64,000 bases of DNA from Eurosta solidaginis (Eukaryota > Arthropoda > Insecta > Diptera > Tephritidae), in the NCBI RefSeq assembly GCF_040869045.1, contig NC_090322.1:191083477-191147476 (forward strand), given 5' to 3'. Positions 53,004-63,110 of this stretch are shown in pieces (within the stretch, counting starts at the first letter, position 1; the number at the start of each line of letters is the position of its first letter). Below the pieces are notes generated by a model. The model had not been told where the DNA came from, did no database searches, and saw only the letters and a program-made list of their open reading frames with translations. Both the position numbers and the translations under genes were made by a program.

Positions 53004-55726
53004 CAAGTAAGGAAGGTTAAGTTCGGGTGTAACCGAACATTACATATTCAGTTGAGAGCTCTGGAGACAAAAAAGGGAAAATCACCATGATGGAAAGTGA
53101 ACCTATGGTAACCCTGGAATGTGTTTGTATGACATGTGTATCAAATGGAAGGTATTAGTGAGTATTTTAAAAGGGAGTGGGCCTTAGTTCTATAGGTGGA
53201 CGCCATTTAGGGATATCGCCATAAAGGTGGACCAGGGGTGACTCTAGAATGCGTCTGTATAATATGGGTATCAAATTAGAGGTATTAATGAGGGTTTTAA
53301 AAGGGAGTGGTGGTAGTTGTATAGGTGGACGCCGTTTCGAGATATCGCCATAAAGGTGGACCAGGGGTGACCCTAGAATTTGTTTGTACGATATTGGTAT
53401 CAAATGAAAGGGGTTAATGAGTATTTCAAAAGGGAGTGGGCCTTAGTTCTATAGGTGGACGCCTTTTCGAAATATCGCCATAAAGGTGGACCAGGGGTGA
53501 CTCTAGAATGCGTTTGTACAATATGGGTATCAAACGAAAGGTGTTAATGATTATTTCAAAAGGGCGTGGGGCTTAGTTTTTAGTAGACGCCTTTTCGATA
53601 TATCGCCATAAAGGTGGACCAGAGGTGACCCTAGAATTTGTTTGTTTGATTTGGGTATCAAATGAAAGGGGTTAATGAGCATTTTAAAAGGGAGTGGGCC
53701 TTAGTTCTATAGGTGGTCGCCTTTTCGAGATATCTGCATAAAGGTCGACAAGGGTTGACTCTAGAATGCGTCTGTACAATATGGGTATCAAACGAAAGGT
53801 GCCAATGAGTATTTTAAAAGGGAGTGGGCCTTAGTTCTATAGGTGGACGCCTTTTCGAAATATCGCCATAAAGGTGGACCAGGGGTGACTCTAGAATGCG
53901 TTTGTACAATATGGGTATCAAACGAAAGGTGTTAATGATTATTTCAAAAGGGCGTGGGGCTTAGTTTTTAGTGGACGCCTTTTCGATATATCGCCATAAA
54001 GTTGGACCAGAGGTGACCCTAGAATTTGTTTGTTCGATATGGGTATCAAATGAAAGGGGTTAATGAGCATTTTAAAAGGGAGTGGTGGTAGTTGTATAGG
54101 TGGTCGCCTTTTCGAGATATCGCCATAAAGGTGGACCAGGGGTGACCCTAGAATTTGTTTGTACGATATGGGTATCAAATGAAAGGAGTTAATGAGCATT
54201 TTAAAAGGGAGTGGGCCTTAGTTCTATAGGTGGATGAATTTTCGATATATCGCCATAAAGGTGGACCAGGGGTGACTCTAGAATGTGTTTGTACGATATG
54301 GGTATCAAACTAAAGGTATTATGAGGCTTTTAAAAGGGAGTGGTGGTAGTTTTATATGTGAAGGCGTTTTCCATATATCGACCAAAGTGTGGACCAGGGT
54401 GACCCAGAACATCATCTGTTGGATACCGCTAATTTTTTATATATATAATACCACGAACAGTATTCCTGCCAAGATTTCAAGGGTTTTTTATTTCGCCCTG
54501 CAGAACTTTTTCATTTCATTCTACTTAATGAGGTAGGTGTCACACCCATTTTACAAAGTTTTTTTCTAAAGTTATATTTTGCGTCAATAAACTAATCCAA
54601 ATACCATGTTTCATCCCTTTTTTCGTATTTGGTATAGAATTATGGCATTTTTTCGTTTTTGGTAATTTTCGATATCGAAAAAGTGGGCGTGGTCATAGTA
54701 GGATTTCGGCCATTTTTTATACCAATACAAAGTGAGTTCAGATAAGTAAGTGAACTGAGTTTAGTAAAGATATATTGATTTTTGCTCAAGTTATCGTGTC
54801 AACGGCCGAGCGGAAGGACAGACGGTCGACTGTGTATAAAAACTGGGCGTGGCTTCAAACCGATTTCGCCCTTTTTCACAGAAATAAGTTATTGTCCCAG
54901 AGTCTAAGCCCCTACCAAATTTCAAAAGGATTGGTAAATTTTTGTTCGCCTTATGGCATTAAAAGTATCCTAGACAAATTAAATGAAAAAGGGCGGAGCC
55001 ACGCCCATTTTGAAATTTTCTTTTATTTTTCCATTTTGTTGCACCATATCATTACTGGAGTTGAATGTTGACATAATTTACTTATACACTGTAAAGACAT
55101 TAAATTTTTTGTTAAAATTTGACTTTAAAAAAAATTTTTTTTAAAAGTGGGCGCGGTAATTCTCCGATTTTGCTAATTTTTATTAAGCATACATATAGTA
55201 ATAGGAGTAACCTTCCTGCCAAATTTCATCATGATGTCTTCAACGACTGCCAAATTACAATTTGCAAAACTTTTAAATTACCTTCTTTTAAAAGTGGGCG
55301 GTGCCACGCCCATTGTCCAAAATTTTACTAATTTTCTATTCAGCGTCATCAGTTCAACTCACCTACCAAGCTTTATCTCTTTATCCGTCTTTGGTAATGA
55401 ATTATCGCACTTTTCCAGTTTTTCTAAATTTCCGATATCGAAAAAGTGGGCGTGGTTATAGTCCGATATTGTTCATTTTAAATAGCGATCTGAGATGAGT
55501 GCTCAGGAACCTACATACCAGATTTCATCAAGATACCTCAAAATTTACTCAAGTTATCGTGTTAACGGACAGACGGACGGACATGGCTCAATCAAATTTT
55601 TTTTCGATCCTGATGATTTTGATATATGGAAGTCTATATCATTCTCGATTCCTTTATACCTGTACAACCAACCGTTATCCAAACAAAGTTAATATACTCT
55701 GTGAGCTCTGCTCAACTGAGTATAAT
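53004..55726 (-). mobile_element. Helitron-like copy 5 with expanded tandem array
   Basis: Complete copy: starts CAAGTAAGGAAGGTTAAG with the hairpin GTTCGGGTGTAACCGAAC, has a ten-unit tandem array, the core (GCAGAACTTTTTCATT; GAAAAAGTGGGCGTGGTCAT; GGGCGGAGCCACGCCCATTT; GTGGGCGGTGCCACGCCCAT), the GACGGACGGACA microsatellite, and ends GCTCTGCTCAACTGAGTATA at 55721. Terminal CTTG (minus strand) is followed by TTTT, as in the other copies. Inverted relative to copies 3 and 4. Confidence 0.87.
53110..54380 (-). repeat. Ten ~130-bp tandem units with a higher-order repeat
   Basis: The marker AAGGGAGTGG (or AAGGGCGTGG) recurs near 53171, 53301, 53430, 53560, 53687, 53817, 53947, 54075, 54204 and 54332. 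Units 53460-53690 and 53848-54075 are nearly identical to each other (both contain the rare AAAAGGGCGTGGGGCTTAG and TTTTCGATATATCGCC variants), showing a three-unit (about 387-bp) block duplication. Confidence 0.88.
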
Positions 55727-56414
55727 AAGTTGTTCCGTAAAGGAAATATTTCACATTCAAGAAAGATCCAAAAACTCTTGAGACAATAAATGACAAAGAC
55801 AAATAACTACATTCAAAAGCAAAAGAAAAAACAACAAGTAAAAGGCAAAACAACGTCAACTGAACTGACATAAACTACCGTTGAAGGCGGAAAAGGCAAT
55901 TGTGAAAGCTGTAGACAGTTTGAGTTGGATGCTACATATATGAATGACAGTCACACATACATATACACATAAAGGTTGACAAAAAGTTGTGGGCGTCAAT
56001 CCCATGCGTTCAATAACAAATCCATTATTGTCTTTTGTCTTAACAATGGCTACAATTTGAACGACATAAAATTGGGTGACAGACGCTGTTGTTAACCCGT
56101 AAGTGTGGTGAGCTGTGAGACTTAAATATATCATTTTTTTTGCAAATGTATGTATGTTTTAATATGTTTTGGAAAATAAGATTATATATTTAGGATCGTC
56201 GTACCTGTATTTACTTGGGCAACAATTTTCAAAGTTTTAGGGTTAATAACATAGCCTAAGTAGTTAAATAAATTATTGTAAGCATTTTGATTTTATTTTA
56301 AGCTTCAACAGTGTAAAACCTTTTTGATGTAGGTTAGCTTAAGCTTAAGTGAGCTACTAAATGTAGTAAAATAATGCTACACAGCAGGAAACAGTTAAAC
56401 TGATTGGACAATAT
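55727..56414. other. Unassigned stretch
   Basis: Minus frames of 60-92 codons show no motif. No shared repeat recognised. Confidence 0.3.
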
Positions 56415-56520
56415 TGTAACGAATTTTTTGGGAATTCTGCTTATTTGAAACCTTCTGCTAACGTTCCAATCGCTAAACTGGTGAATAAATAACTCCAATA
56501 TTCTGTATTGAAAATGGTCT
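56415..56520 (-). mobile_element. LTR fragment, A/B/C family
   Basis: TGTAACGAATTTTTTGGGAA, CTTCTGCTAACGTTCCAATC, GCTAAACTGGTGAATAAATA and ACTCCAATATT match the 3' end of solo LTR C reversed. Preceded by ATAT (56411-56414). It is cut at 56520 where a SINE begins. Confidence 0.78.
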
Positions 56521-56521
56521 T

Positions 56522-56792
56522 GGCAGCCACCGTGGTGTAATGGTAGCGTGCTCCGCCTACCACACCGAATGCCCTGGGTTCACTCCCCGGGCAAAGCAAT
56601 ATCAAATTCTTAGAAATAGCTCTTTTCAATTAGAAGAAAATTTTTCTAAGCGGGGTCGTCCCTCGGCAGTGTTCGGCAAGCACTCCGAGTGTACTTCTGC
56701 CATGAAAAGCTCTCAGTGAAAACTCATCTGCCTCGCAGATGCCGTTCGGAGTCGGCATAAAACAAGTAGGTCCCGTCCCGCCAATTTGTAGG
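56522..56792 (+). mobile_element. tRNA-Gly-like SINE, copy 4
   Basis: Head GGCAGCCACCGTGGTGTAAT, GGTAGCGTGCTCCGCCTACC, B box GGGTTCACTCCCCGG, body AAGCGGGGTCGTCCCTCGGC, TGCCATGAAAAGCTCTCAGT, GCCGTTCGGAGTCGGCATAA, and GGTCCCGTCCCGCCAATTTG, then an A7 run. Body and B box are the best preserved of the five. It truncates an LTR fragment on the left and abuts a foldback hairpin on the right. Confidence 0.88.
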
Positions 56793-56805
56793 AAAAAAAT
56801 ATATA

Positions 56806-57237
56806 AAATAATTTTAAAAAAATTGTTTAAATTAAGCGGTTTTATTGAAAACAACACTTACAAGAAGTAATAATAATACTAAAAGCTAGAAAATAATTAG
56901 GTAGGTCCTAGGTACTAGTCATCACGCTCCTCATCAATATAGGGCGTTGATCAGACAATTAATAAAAGCGTTGGGCACGTGATTTCTAAAAGTGTGAGGC
57001 GTAGCATAACCTTATTAAGGTTCAGTTGGTCTTATATATGACTATCAATAGAAATTTTACGCGTCCAACGCTTTTATTTAATTGCCTGAACAACGCCCTC
57101 TATTGATGAGGAGTGTGATGACTAGTACCAAGGCCTACCTAATTATTTTCTAGCTTTTAGTATTATTATTACTTAATGTAAGTATTGTTTTCAATAAAAC
57201 CGTTTAACTTAAAAACTTTTTTTTAAATTATTTTATT
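56806..57237. repeat. Long foldback hairpin (~170-bp arms, ~85-bp loop)
   Basis: The left arm 56806-56975 and the reverse complement of 57060-57237 agree over nearly their whole length: GCGGTTTTATTGAAAACAAC/ACGGTTTTATTGAAAACAAT, AGTAATAATAATACTAAAAG, CTAGAAAATAATTAGGTAGG, ACTAGTCATCACRCTCCTCA, GGGCGTTGWTCAGRCAATTA. Mismatch is under ~10% by eye. No coding potential, tRNA box or clear target duplication. A transcript would fold into a long double-stranded RNA. Confidence 0.85.
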
Positions 57238-57639
57238 TTCAAGTTTTTAGTCTTTATTTGATTGCCTATTATTTCTCATTCTATTTAGTTTAATTACTTA
57301 CTCATTATTACAAGGACTTTGTCCTGACAATTTGCTACAATCTAAGTCCTGAATACATAATCCTTCCAAAGACTTTACTCTACTCTGCGGTATGTATGCT
57401 TGTCCCTCCTCCAACTCCAAAATATTTTGATGTCACTTCTACCGGACTGTATGTAATATTTGTTTCAAATATGAGCCAAATCGGACATCATAGGTCGCTT
57501 TCTATTCTTGTATGTATTATGTGTTCCAAATATGACCCAAATCGGACCACAAATACGATTTTTGTGAATATCTCAATCCCTTCTAGAACTCTTGTAGCTC
57601 ATGCTTGGTTACGAGCTATATATGTGTATATTTGTAGTT
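57238..57639. other. Stretch with a dispersed repeat
   Basis: 57466-57600 repeats ATATGAGCCAAATCGGACAT and then ATATGACCCAAATCGGACCA about 70 bases later, matching 34310-34370. The rest is unassigned. Confidence 0.45.
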
Positions 57640-57838
57640 TATAGTCATATGCGTGTGCATGTGTGAGTAACTACTTCGGCTGATGACTACATGTGTGTGC
57701 GTGTGAGATATCTCTTCGTCGCCTTGTACATAAGTATTGCTAGCTTTAACGTGGACATGTATATAAGAGAGGCTGCTTCATGTTTTTGTTGTTGCATGAT
57801 TATTTACTAACAGCCTAGTGATGTCAACATTCGCCACA
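57640..57838 (-). mobile_element. Probable LTR fragment
   Basis: The right end on the minus strand reads TGTGGCGAATGTTGACATCA then CTAGG, like the LTR start TGTGACGAATGTTAGCAACACTAAGG-type in copies A-D, and is followed by ATAT (57839-57842). GAAGCAGCCTCTCTTATATA follows inward. The other terminus is not found, so it is a fragment or a diverged relative. Confidence 0.5.
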
Positions 57839-58385
57839 ATATATATAACAGTGTGATATACGACTGCATCAAAGCAACTAGGAAATTATTGAAGCACTAT
57901 GTATAATGACGAATCATGAATCATGAGTCAGTCGATTAGAAATACCTGGCTTTCTCAAATTTTCTTTGTCTAACCACGTGCCTGATGAGCTAAGTGGAAT
58001 ACCAAGTATTTTTTGCATTCCTTGGTCAATTCCATTATGCTTTTACGATATCTATTGTTCAGCTAATTGAGGCCCTAAATAACGCACTACATCATTTGCG
58101 CTATTTGCTACGTAGAAGCCAATGAAATCTCGCATAAGCATGCTCTTGTATGGAGCCCTTTTCTCTGACAAAGACCAAGGCAAAGAAAAGAAAAGAAGAT
58201 GAAAGAAAAGAAAAGGATTGAAAGGAAAAAAAAAAACTTGTTATAAATGTTCTACATTTAATTTGAAAGACTTATTAATGATTTATCGAAAAATTATCAA
58301 AAAAATATCCAAAAGCTATCAAAATTTTAAAGATTTGTTATCAGAAAGTTATAGATTTGTTTTCGATTTGTTTGTTATGCTTATT
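57839..58385. other. Unassigned stretch ending in ATCGA-like repeats
   Basis: 58170-58235 is a purine-rich AAAGAAAAG run; 58260-58370 has TTATCGAAAAATTATC-type words of the ATCGAT family. Confidence 0.4.
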
Positions 58386-58725
58386 TGGCGCTGTGGTATT
58401 ATCGTGCGCCGCCTACCACTCCGAAAATTCTAGGCTAAAGTGTCCAGGGCAAAGAAATATCGAAAATTTTGAAAAAAGTTGTTTCGATTAGAAAAAAGTT
58501 TTTCCAAGCGGGGTCGTCATTCGGCAGTTATTTGGCAAAGACTCCGAGCGAATTCCTGCCATGAAAGCTTCTCAGTTCAAATTAGTCTGCCTTGCTGATG
58601 CCGGTTGGAGTTTGTATAAAATATGGAGGGCCCGTCAAGCCTTATTGTGGCAAAAATTGAAGGGACGACGACGCAAGTCGGCCTAAATCTTTTTGAAGGT
58701 AAATCGCGCCAAGTATTTGTTTATT
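58386..58725 (+). mobile_element. tRNA-Gly-like SINE, copy 5 (full length, diverged)
   Basis: The head is degraded (GGCGCTGTGGTATTATCGTG; CCGCCTACCACTCCG; the B box is lost in GGCTAAAGTGTCC), but the body is complete: AAGCGGGGTCGTCATTCGGC, TGCCATGAAAGCTTCTCAGT, GATGCCGGTTGGAGTTTGTA, GGGCCCGTCAAGCC, then AAGTCGGCCTAAATCTTTTT and AATCGCGCC with a TATTTGTTTATT tail. It is the oldest copy by divergence and sits inside ATCGAT-type repeats. Confidence 0.82.
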
Positions 58726-58729
58726 CTTT

Positions 58730-59290
58730 TTTGTCGATCAATGCCCGAAAAAATATCGATTATTTTGGAAAATATATCGATTAATTAGAGAAAGGTTCTT
58801 GATTTTTATGTAAAATATATCCATTAAGAAAAAAGTGCTCGACTATTTATCGGAAAATTATTGATTATGTCGATGTTATCCGAGTGTAACGAATTTGTTG
58901 ACGGCGTGTTATCGATTTGGCATATAAAATTTTATTCTCCCTTCGATTTCTAGGTCGACATTGTTTTTGCTGTTAACACTGGTTCTCAAAGAGACGAAAT
59001 CCTTGTCAGTCTCGAATTTATATCCATCAACAGTGACGTGGCGCCAAGGTGCAAATGCGCCCATTCTTTCTTGGATGACAGCAAGTACTTCGATTTGTCC
59101 TAATTAACCGCAAGACCCACTTTCTTTGCTTCTATAAGCTGTCAATAATAGGCCGATAAGAAAACAATGAGAAGCCAGGGATTCGACAATAACAAGCCGA
59201 TAAAAAACCAATAACTCGACGATGTAAGCTCGCAATCGATAATAAAATAATAAGTTGTAGGAATCATTTGTTATCGATAAGAAGCCGATG
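58730..59290. repeat. ATCGAT-rich repeats around a LINE fragment
   Basis: 58730-58930 and 59150-59290 carry ATATCGATTATTTTGG, GTTATCGATTTGG, GCAATCGATAATAAAA and TTATCGATAAGAAGCCGAT words, the same family as 17630. They bracket the LINE-C fragment at 58935-59150. Confidence 0.55.
58935..59150 (-). pseudogene. LINE-C ORF2 fragment
   Basis: Minus-strand pieces read KKVGLAVN, DKSKYLLSSKKEW (family pattern NxxKTKYLLSS), then in shifted frames a VTVDGYKFETDKDFVSL-like segment corresponding to NFEVVKDFVYLG at 37700. It is internal to the ORF (region just after the RT), truncated at both ends, with at least two frameshifts. Confidence 0.68.
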
Positions 59291-60254
59291 AAGCTCTTCT
59301 CAAAAAGTCCGAAATTATTTGTTTCGGGAAAAGTTACATCTGTTTTGGCTTAGATTTATAGAGGCACACCCATAAGTTTACAAATTGAACTTCGAGAGTA
59401 CTTGGCACTCGCGTCTTTGTTTATAAATTTAGGTACCTCCGAGGTTTTTTGCTTCATATTTTCGTTATAAAAAAATGTGCCCCTTTTTCATTGATATCAT
59501 TTGTAGAGTGCTTAGATTTGTCCCAAGATGACGTTTTTTGCCCATTCGCAATCACGTAAAGCAACAGTGTAGTACCTACTGCATATTCGAATATACACCG
59601 AAATTGTTGCGACCATTCTTTAATCAACGGGGTTGTGGTCCATGAGGTCTAGACGTACTTAGATTAAAAATAATTTTTGTTCACTTCAACCTAGATCCAA
59701 TGCAACCAAAAATGCAATAATTTGCACATCTTAGAAGAACACAACGTTGAAAGAATATAGAAGCTATTAATAACATGCATGAGTTGGAACCGGTACTTCT
59801 TCATCCTGTGATACTTCTGCGCCAGTTTTGCGTTATTTACTACAGTCACTTGTTTATACGCTCATATATATGCAAACAGAATTCATTGTTGTCAAAGTGC
59901 TTTGTTATTTGTACATCTCAAAGGTATTATTTCAAATGAAATTTCTATTCTTTTTAACATTTCACCTTCTCTGCGCAGGCACAAATATTTTTCTCTCCTA
60001 CAGCCACATACACGAATACAATTTGACCATATTTGCTTTTCCAAGAAGCACGTATAGCCTAAAGCAATTGCGAACTGTCAGCCGTGCAGGGTATTTTCAG
60101 GAGAGCCCTAGTAAGGACCCAACTAAATCTTAACGTTGAATGTTTCACACCTAACATGTAAAAAAATTGCAATGCTTATGCCCAAATTACTATTGTGTTA
60201 TAGCTTCAGTATTTATTTATTAAGCAAATTAGAATACAAAATCTTACAGGCTAA
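59291..60254. other. Unassigned stretch
   Basis: No recognised family; a 101-codon plus frame at 59828-60133 has no motif. Confidence 0.3.
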
Positions 60255-60757
60255 GTAGAAATATGTGATAACAGTAGGTAAATTACTAGTAGTACCTGGG
60301 CGACCGAGCGTTTCGTTGTGCTGGCAACGTTTCGTTTTTTTAAATTTCGAATAGGTGGCAACCTTAAATGGCAACTCTACTCAAAAATTTCCCTATTGTA
60401 ATGCGAAGTGAAATACCTTTCATTTGATACCCATATCGGCATATCTCATGCAATTTTTTTTCATTTCGAATAGGTGGCAACCCTAAACGGCAACCCTACT
60501 CAAAAATGTCCCTATTGTAATGCGGAGTGAAATACCTTTCGTTTGATACCCATACCGGCATATCTCATGAATTTTTTTTTAACTTCGAATAGGTGGCAAC
60601 CTTGTGAAACATTCTGAGTGGCAACACCTAGGTAGAAAGTCTTAGAAGGTGATACATTATCTCAGTGCCAAATTTCACTTAATTCGGTTGAGCCTTTCCC
60701 GAGATCGTTCGGCTATACAAACAAACAAGAATTGCTCGTTTAAAGTTATAAGATAAA
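60255..60757 (+). repeat. Repeat with ~122-bp tandem duplication
   Basis: CTTCGAATAGGTGGCAACC-type sequence occurs near 60345, 60466 and 60584, with ACGGCAACCCTACTCAAAAA and TCCCTATTGTAATGCG after the first two. It ends CGAGATCGTTCGGCTATACA and AAGTTATAAGATAAA right at the start of Helitron-like copy 6. Possibly a LINE 3' UTR (the ending resembles RTE-type tails). It contains the 24-base word also found in the Helitron-like arrays. Confidence 0.65.
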
Positions 60758-62572
60758 CAAGTAAGGAAGGCTAAGTTCGGGTTTAACCGAACATTACATA
60801 CTTAGCTGAGAGCTTTTGAGACAAAATAAGGGAAAATCACCATGTAGGAAAATGAGCCTACGGTAACCCTGGAATGTCTTTGTATGACATGGGTATCAAA
60901 TGGAAGTTATTAAAGAGTATTTTAAAAGGGAGTGGGCCATAGTTCTATAGGTGGACGCCATTTCGGGATAGCGCCATAAAGGTGGACCAGAGGTGACCCT
61001 AGAATTTGTTTGTACAATATGGGCATCAAGCGAATGGTGTTAATGAGTATTTTAAAAGGGAGTGGGCCTTAGTTCTATAGGTGGACGCCTTTTCGAGATA
61101 TCGCCATAAAGGTGGGCCAGGGGTGACTCTAGAATGTATTTGTACGATATGGGTATCAAATTAAAGATATTAATGAGGGATTTAAAAGGGGGTGATCCTT
61201 AGTTGTACATGTGAAGGCGTTTTTGAGATATCGACCAAAATGTGGACCAGGGTGACCCAGAACATCATCTGTCGGCTACCGCTAATTTATTTATATATGT
61301 AATACCACGAACAGTATGCCTGCCAAGATTACAAAGGCTTTTGGTTTCGCCCTGCAGAACTTTTTCATTTTATTCTACTTAATATGGGAGGTGTCACACC
61401 CATTTTACAAAGTTTTTTCTAAAGTTATATTTTTCGTCAACAAACCAATCGGATTACAATGTTTCATCCCTTTTTTCATATTTGGTATAAAATTATGGAT
61501 TTTTTTTCAGTTTTCGTAATTTTCGATATCGAAAAAGTGGGCGTGGCCATAGTCGGATTTCGGCCATTTTTTTGTGCCAAGATAAAGTGAGTTCAGATAA
61601 GTACGTGAACTGAGCTTATTAAAGATATATCGATTTTTGCTCAATTTGTCGTGTTAACGGCCGAGCGGAAGGACAGACGGTCGACTGTGTATAAAAACTG
61701 AGCGTGACTTCGACCGATTTTCACAGAAAACAGTTATCGTCCTAGAATCTATGGCCCTACCAAATTTCACAAGGATTGGTTAATTTTTGTTCGGCTTATG
61801 GCATTAAACGTATTCTAGACAAATTGAATGAAAAAGGGCGGAGCCACGCCCATTTTGAAATTTTCTTTTATTTTTATATTTTGTTGCACCATGTCATTAC
61901 TGAAGTTGAATGTTGACATAATTTACTTACATACTGTAAAAATAATCAATTTTTTGTAAAAATTTGACTTTTAAAATTGTTTCTTTTTTTTTAAGTGGGC
62001 GTGTTCTTCATTCGATTTAGCTAATTTTCATTTAACACATATATAGTAGTAACGTTCCTGCCAAATTTCATCATAATATCTTCAACGACTGTCAAATTAC
62101 GGCTTGCAAAACTTTCAAATTACCTTCCTCCAAAAGTTGGCGGTGCCACGCCCATTGTCCAAATCTTTACTAATTTTCTATTCTACGTCATAAGGTGAAC
62201 CCACCTACCAAGTTTCATCGATTTATCCGTCTTTGGTAATGAATAATCGCACTTTTTGGATTTTTCGAAATTTTCGATATCGAAAAAGTAGGCGTGGTTA
62301 TAGTCCGATTTCGTTCGTTTTAAATAGCGATCTGAGATGAGTGCCCAGGAACCTATATACCAAATTTCATCAAGATACCTCAAAATTTACTCAAGTTATC
62401 GTGATTACGGACGGACGGACGGACGGACATGTCTAAATAAATTTCTTTTTTCGCCCAGATCATTTTGATATATAGAAGTATATATCTATCTCGATTAGTT
62501 TATGCCGTTAGGGATTGCCGTTATGCGAACAAAGGTAATATACTCTGTGAGCTCTGCTCAGCTGAGTATAAT
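60758..62572 (-). mobile_element. Helitron-like copy 6 (short array)
   Basis: Starts CAAGTAAGGAAGGCTAAG and GTTCGGGTTTAACCGAAC (hairpin loop changed), about three ~130-bp units (60905-61260), core (GAAAAAGTGGGCGTGGCCAT; GGGCGGAGCCACGCCCATTT), GACGGACGGACGGACGGACA at about 62409, end GCTCTGCTCAGCTGAGTATA at 62570. Complete in structure. It lies directly against a repeat on the left and close to a CR1-like LINE tail on the right. Confidence 0.86.
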
Positions 62573-62599
62573 AAATGGCTTACTTATAAAAAGGGTTTA

Positions 62600-63110
62600 T
62601 TGTACTTAAAAACGCTCTTTTGAGCAAGAAAAGTCTATTTCCAAATAATTTAAAATTCTGTTAAACTCAATCAAGGTTCTAGTAATTGGAGCATTGATTG
62701 CATAAAGGGCTTTGGAAAGACGAACATTGAAGAATTCAGAGGTCCTAAGCGCTCTGGCAGGAATGTTTATGAAAATCCTCTCAAGGAGCATTGGGCAGTC
62801 AATCGCACCGCGAAAAACGTCAAGCGACAAAGTTATTCTCCTGTTCTGCAGTGACTTTAAATTAATCAATAGGCATCTACCTTCATAAGTCGGAATGGGT
62901 TCAGAGAAGCGTAAGCTGCGCAAAGCAAAATATAAGAATACTTTCTGGATCCGCTCGATTCTTACAATGTAGCACTGATAATACGGAGACCAAATGAAAC
63001 AGGCACACTCAAGTTTAGAGCGCACAAACGCTGTATACAAAAGATTTAGCGTATAAGGGTGATTTAATGAATAAGAGAGTGACTCCTCTCTCATCTGCAA
63101 AACTTTTTTG
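62600..63110 (-). pseudogene. CR1-like LINE ORF2 C-terminal fragment
   Basis: A 164-codon open minus frame (63100-62606): LNLLYTAFVRSKLECACFIW, SPYYQCYIVRIERIQKVFLY, LINLKSLQNRRIT, RALRTSEFFNVRLSKALYAI, NAPITRTLIEFNRI. It aligns along its length with the ends of LINE-A (ILEYCSIIWSPYYEVH) and LINE-B (ILEYCSCVWSPVS) ORF2. It is 5'-truncated just after the RT palm, as expected for incomplete reverse transcription, and is closer to LINE-A than to LINE-B by eye. The 3' end lies within 30 bases of Helitron-like copy 6. Confidence 0.88.
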
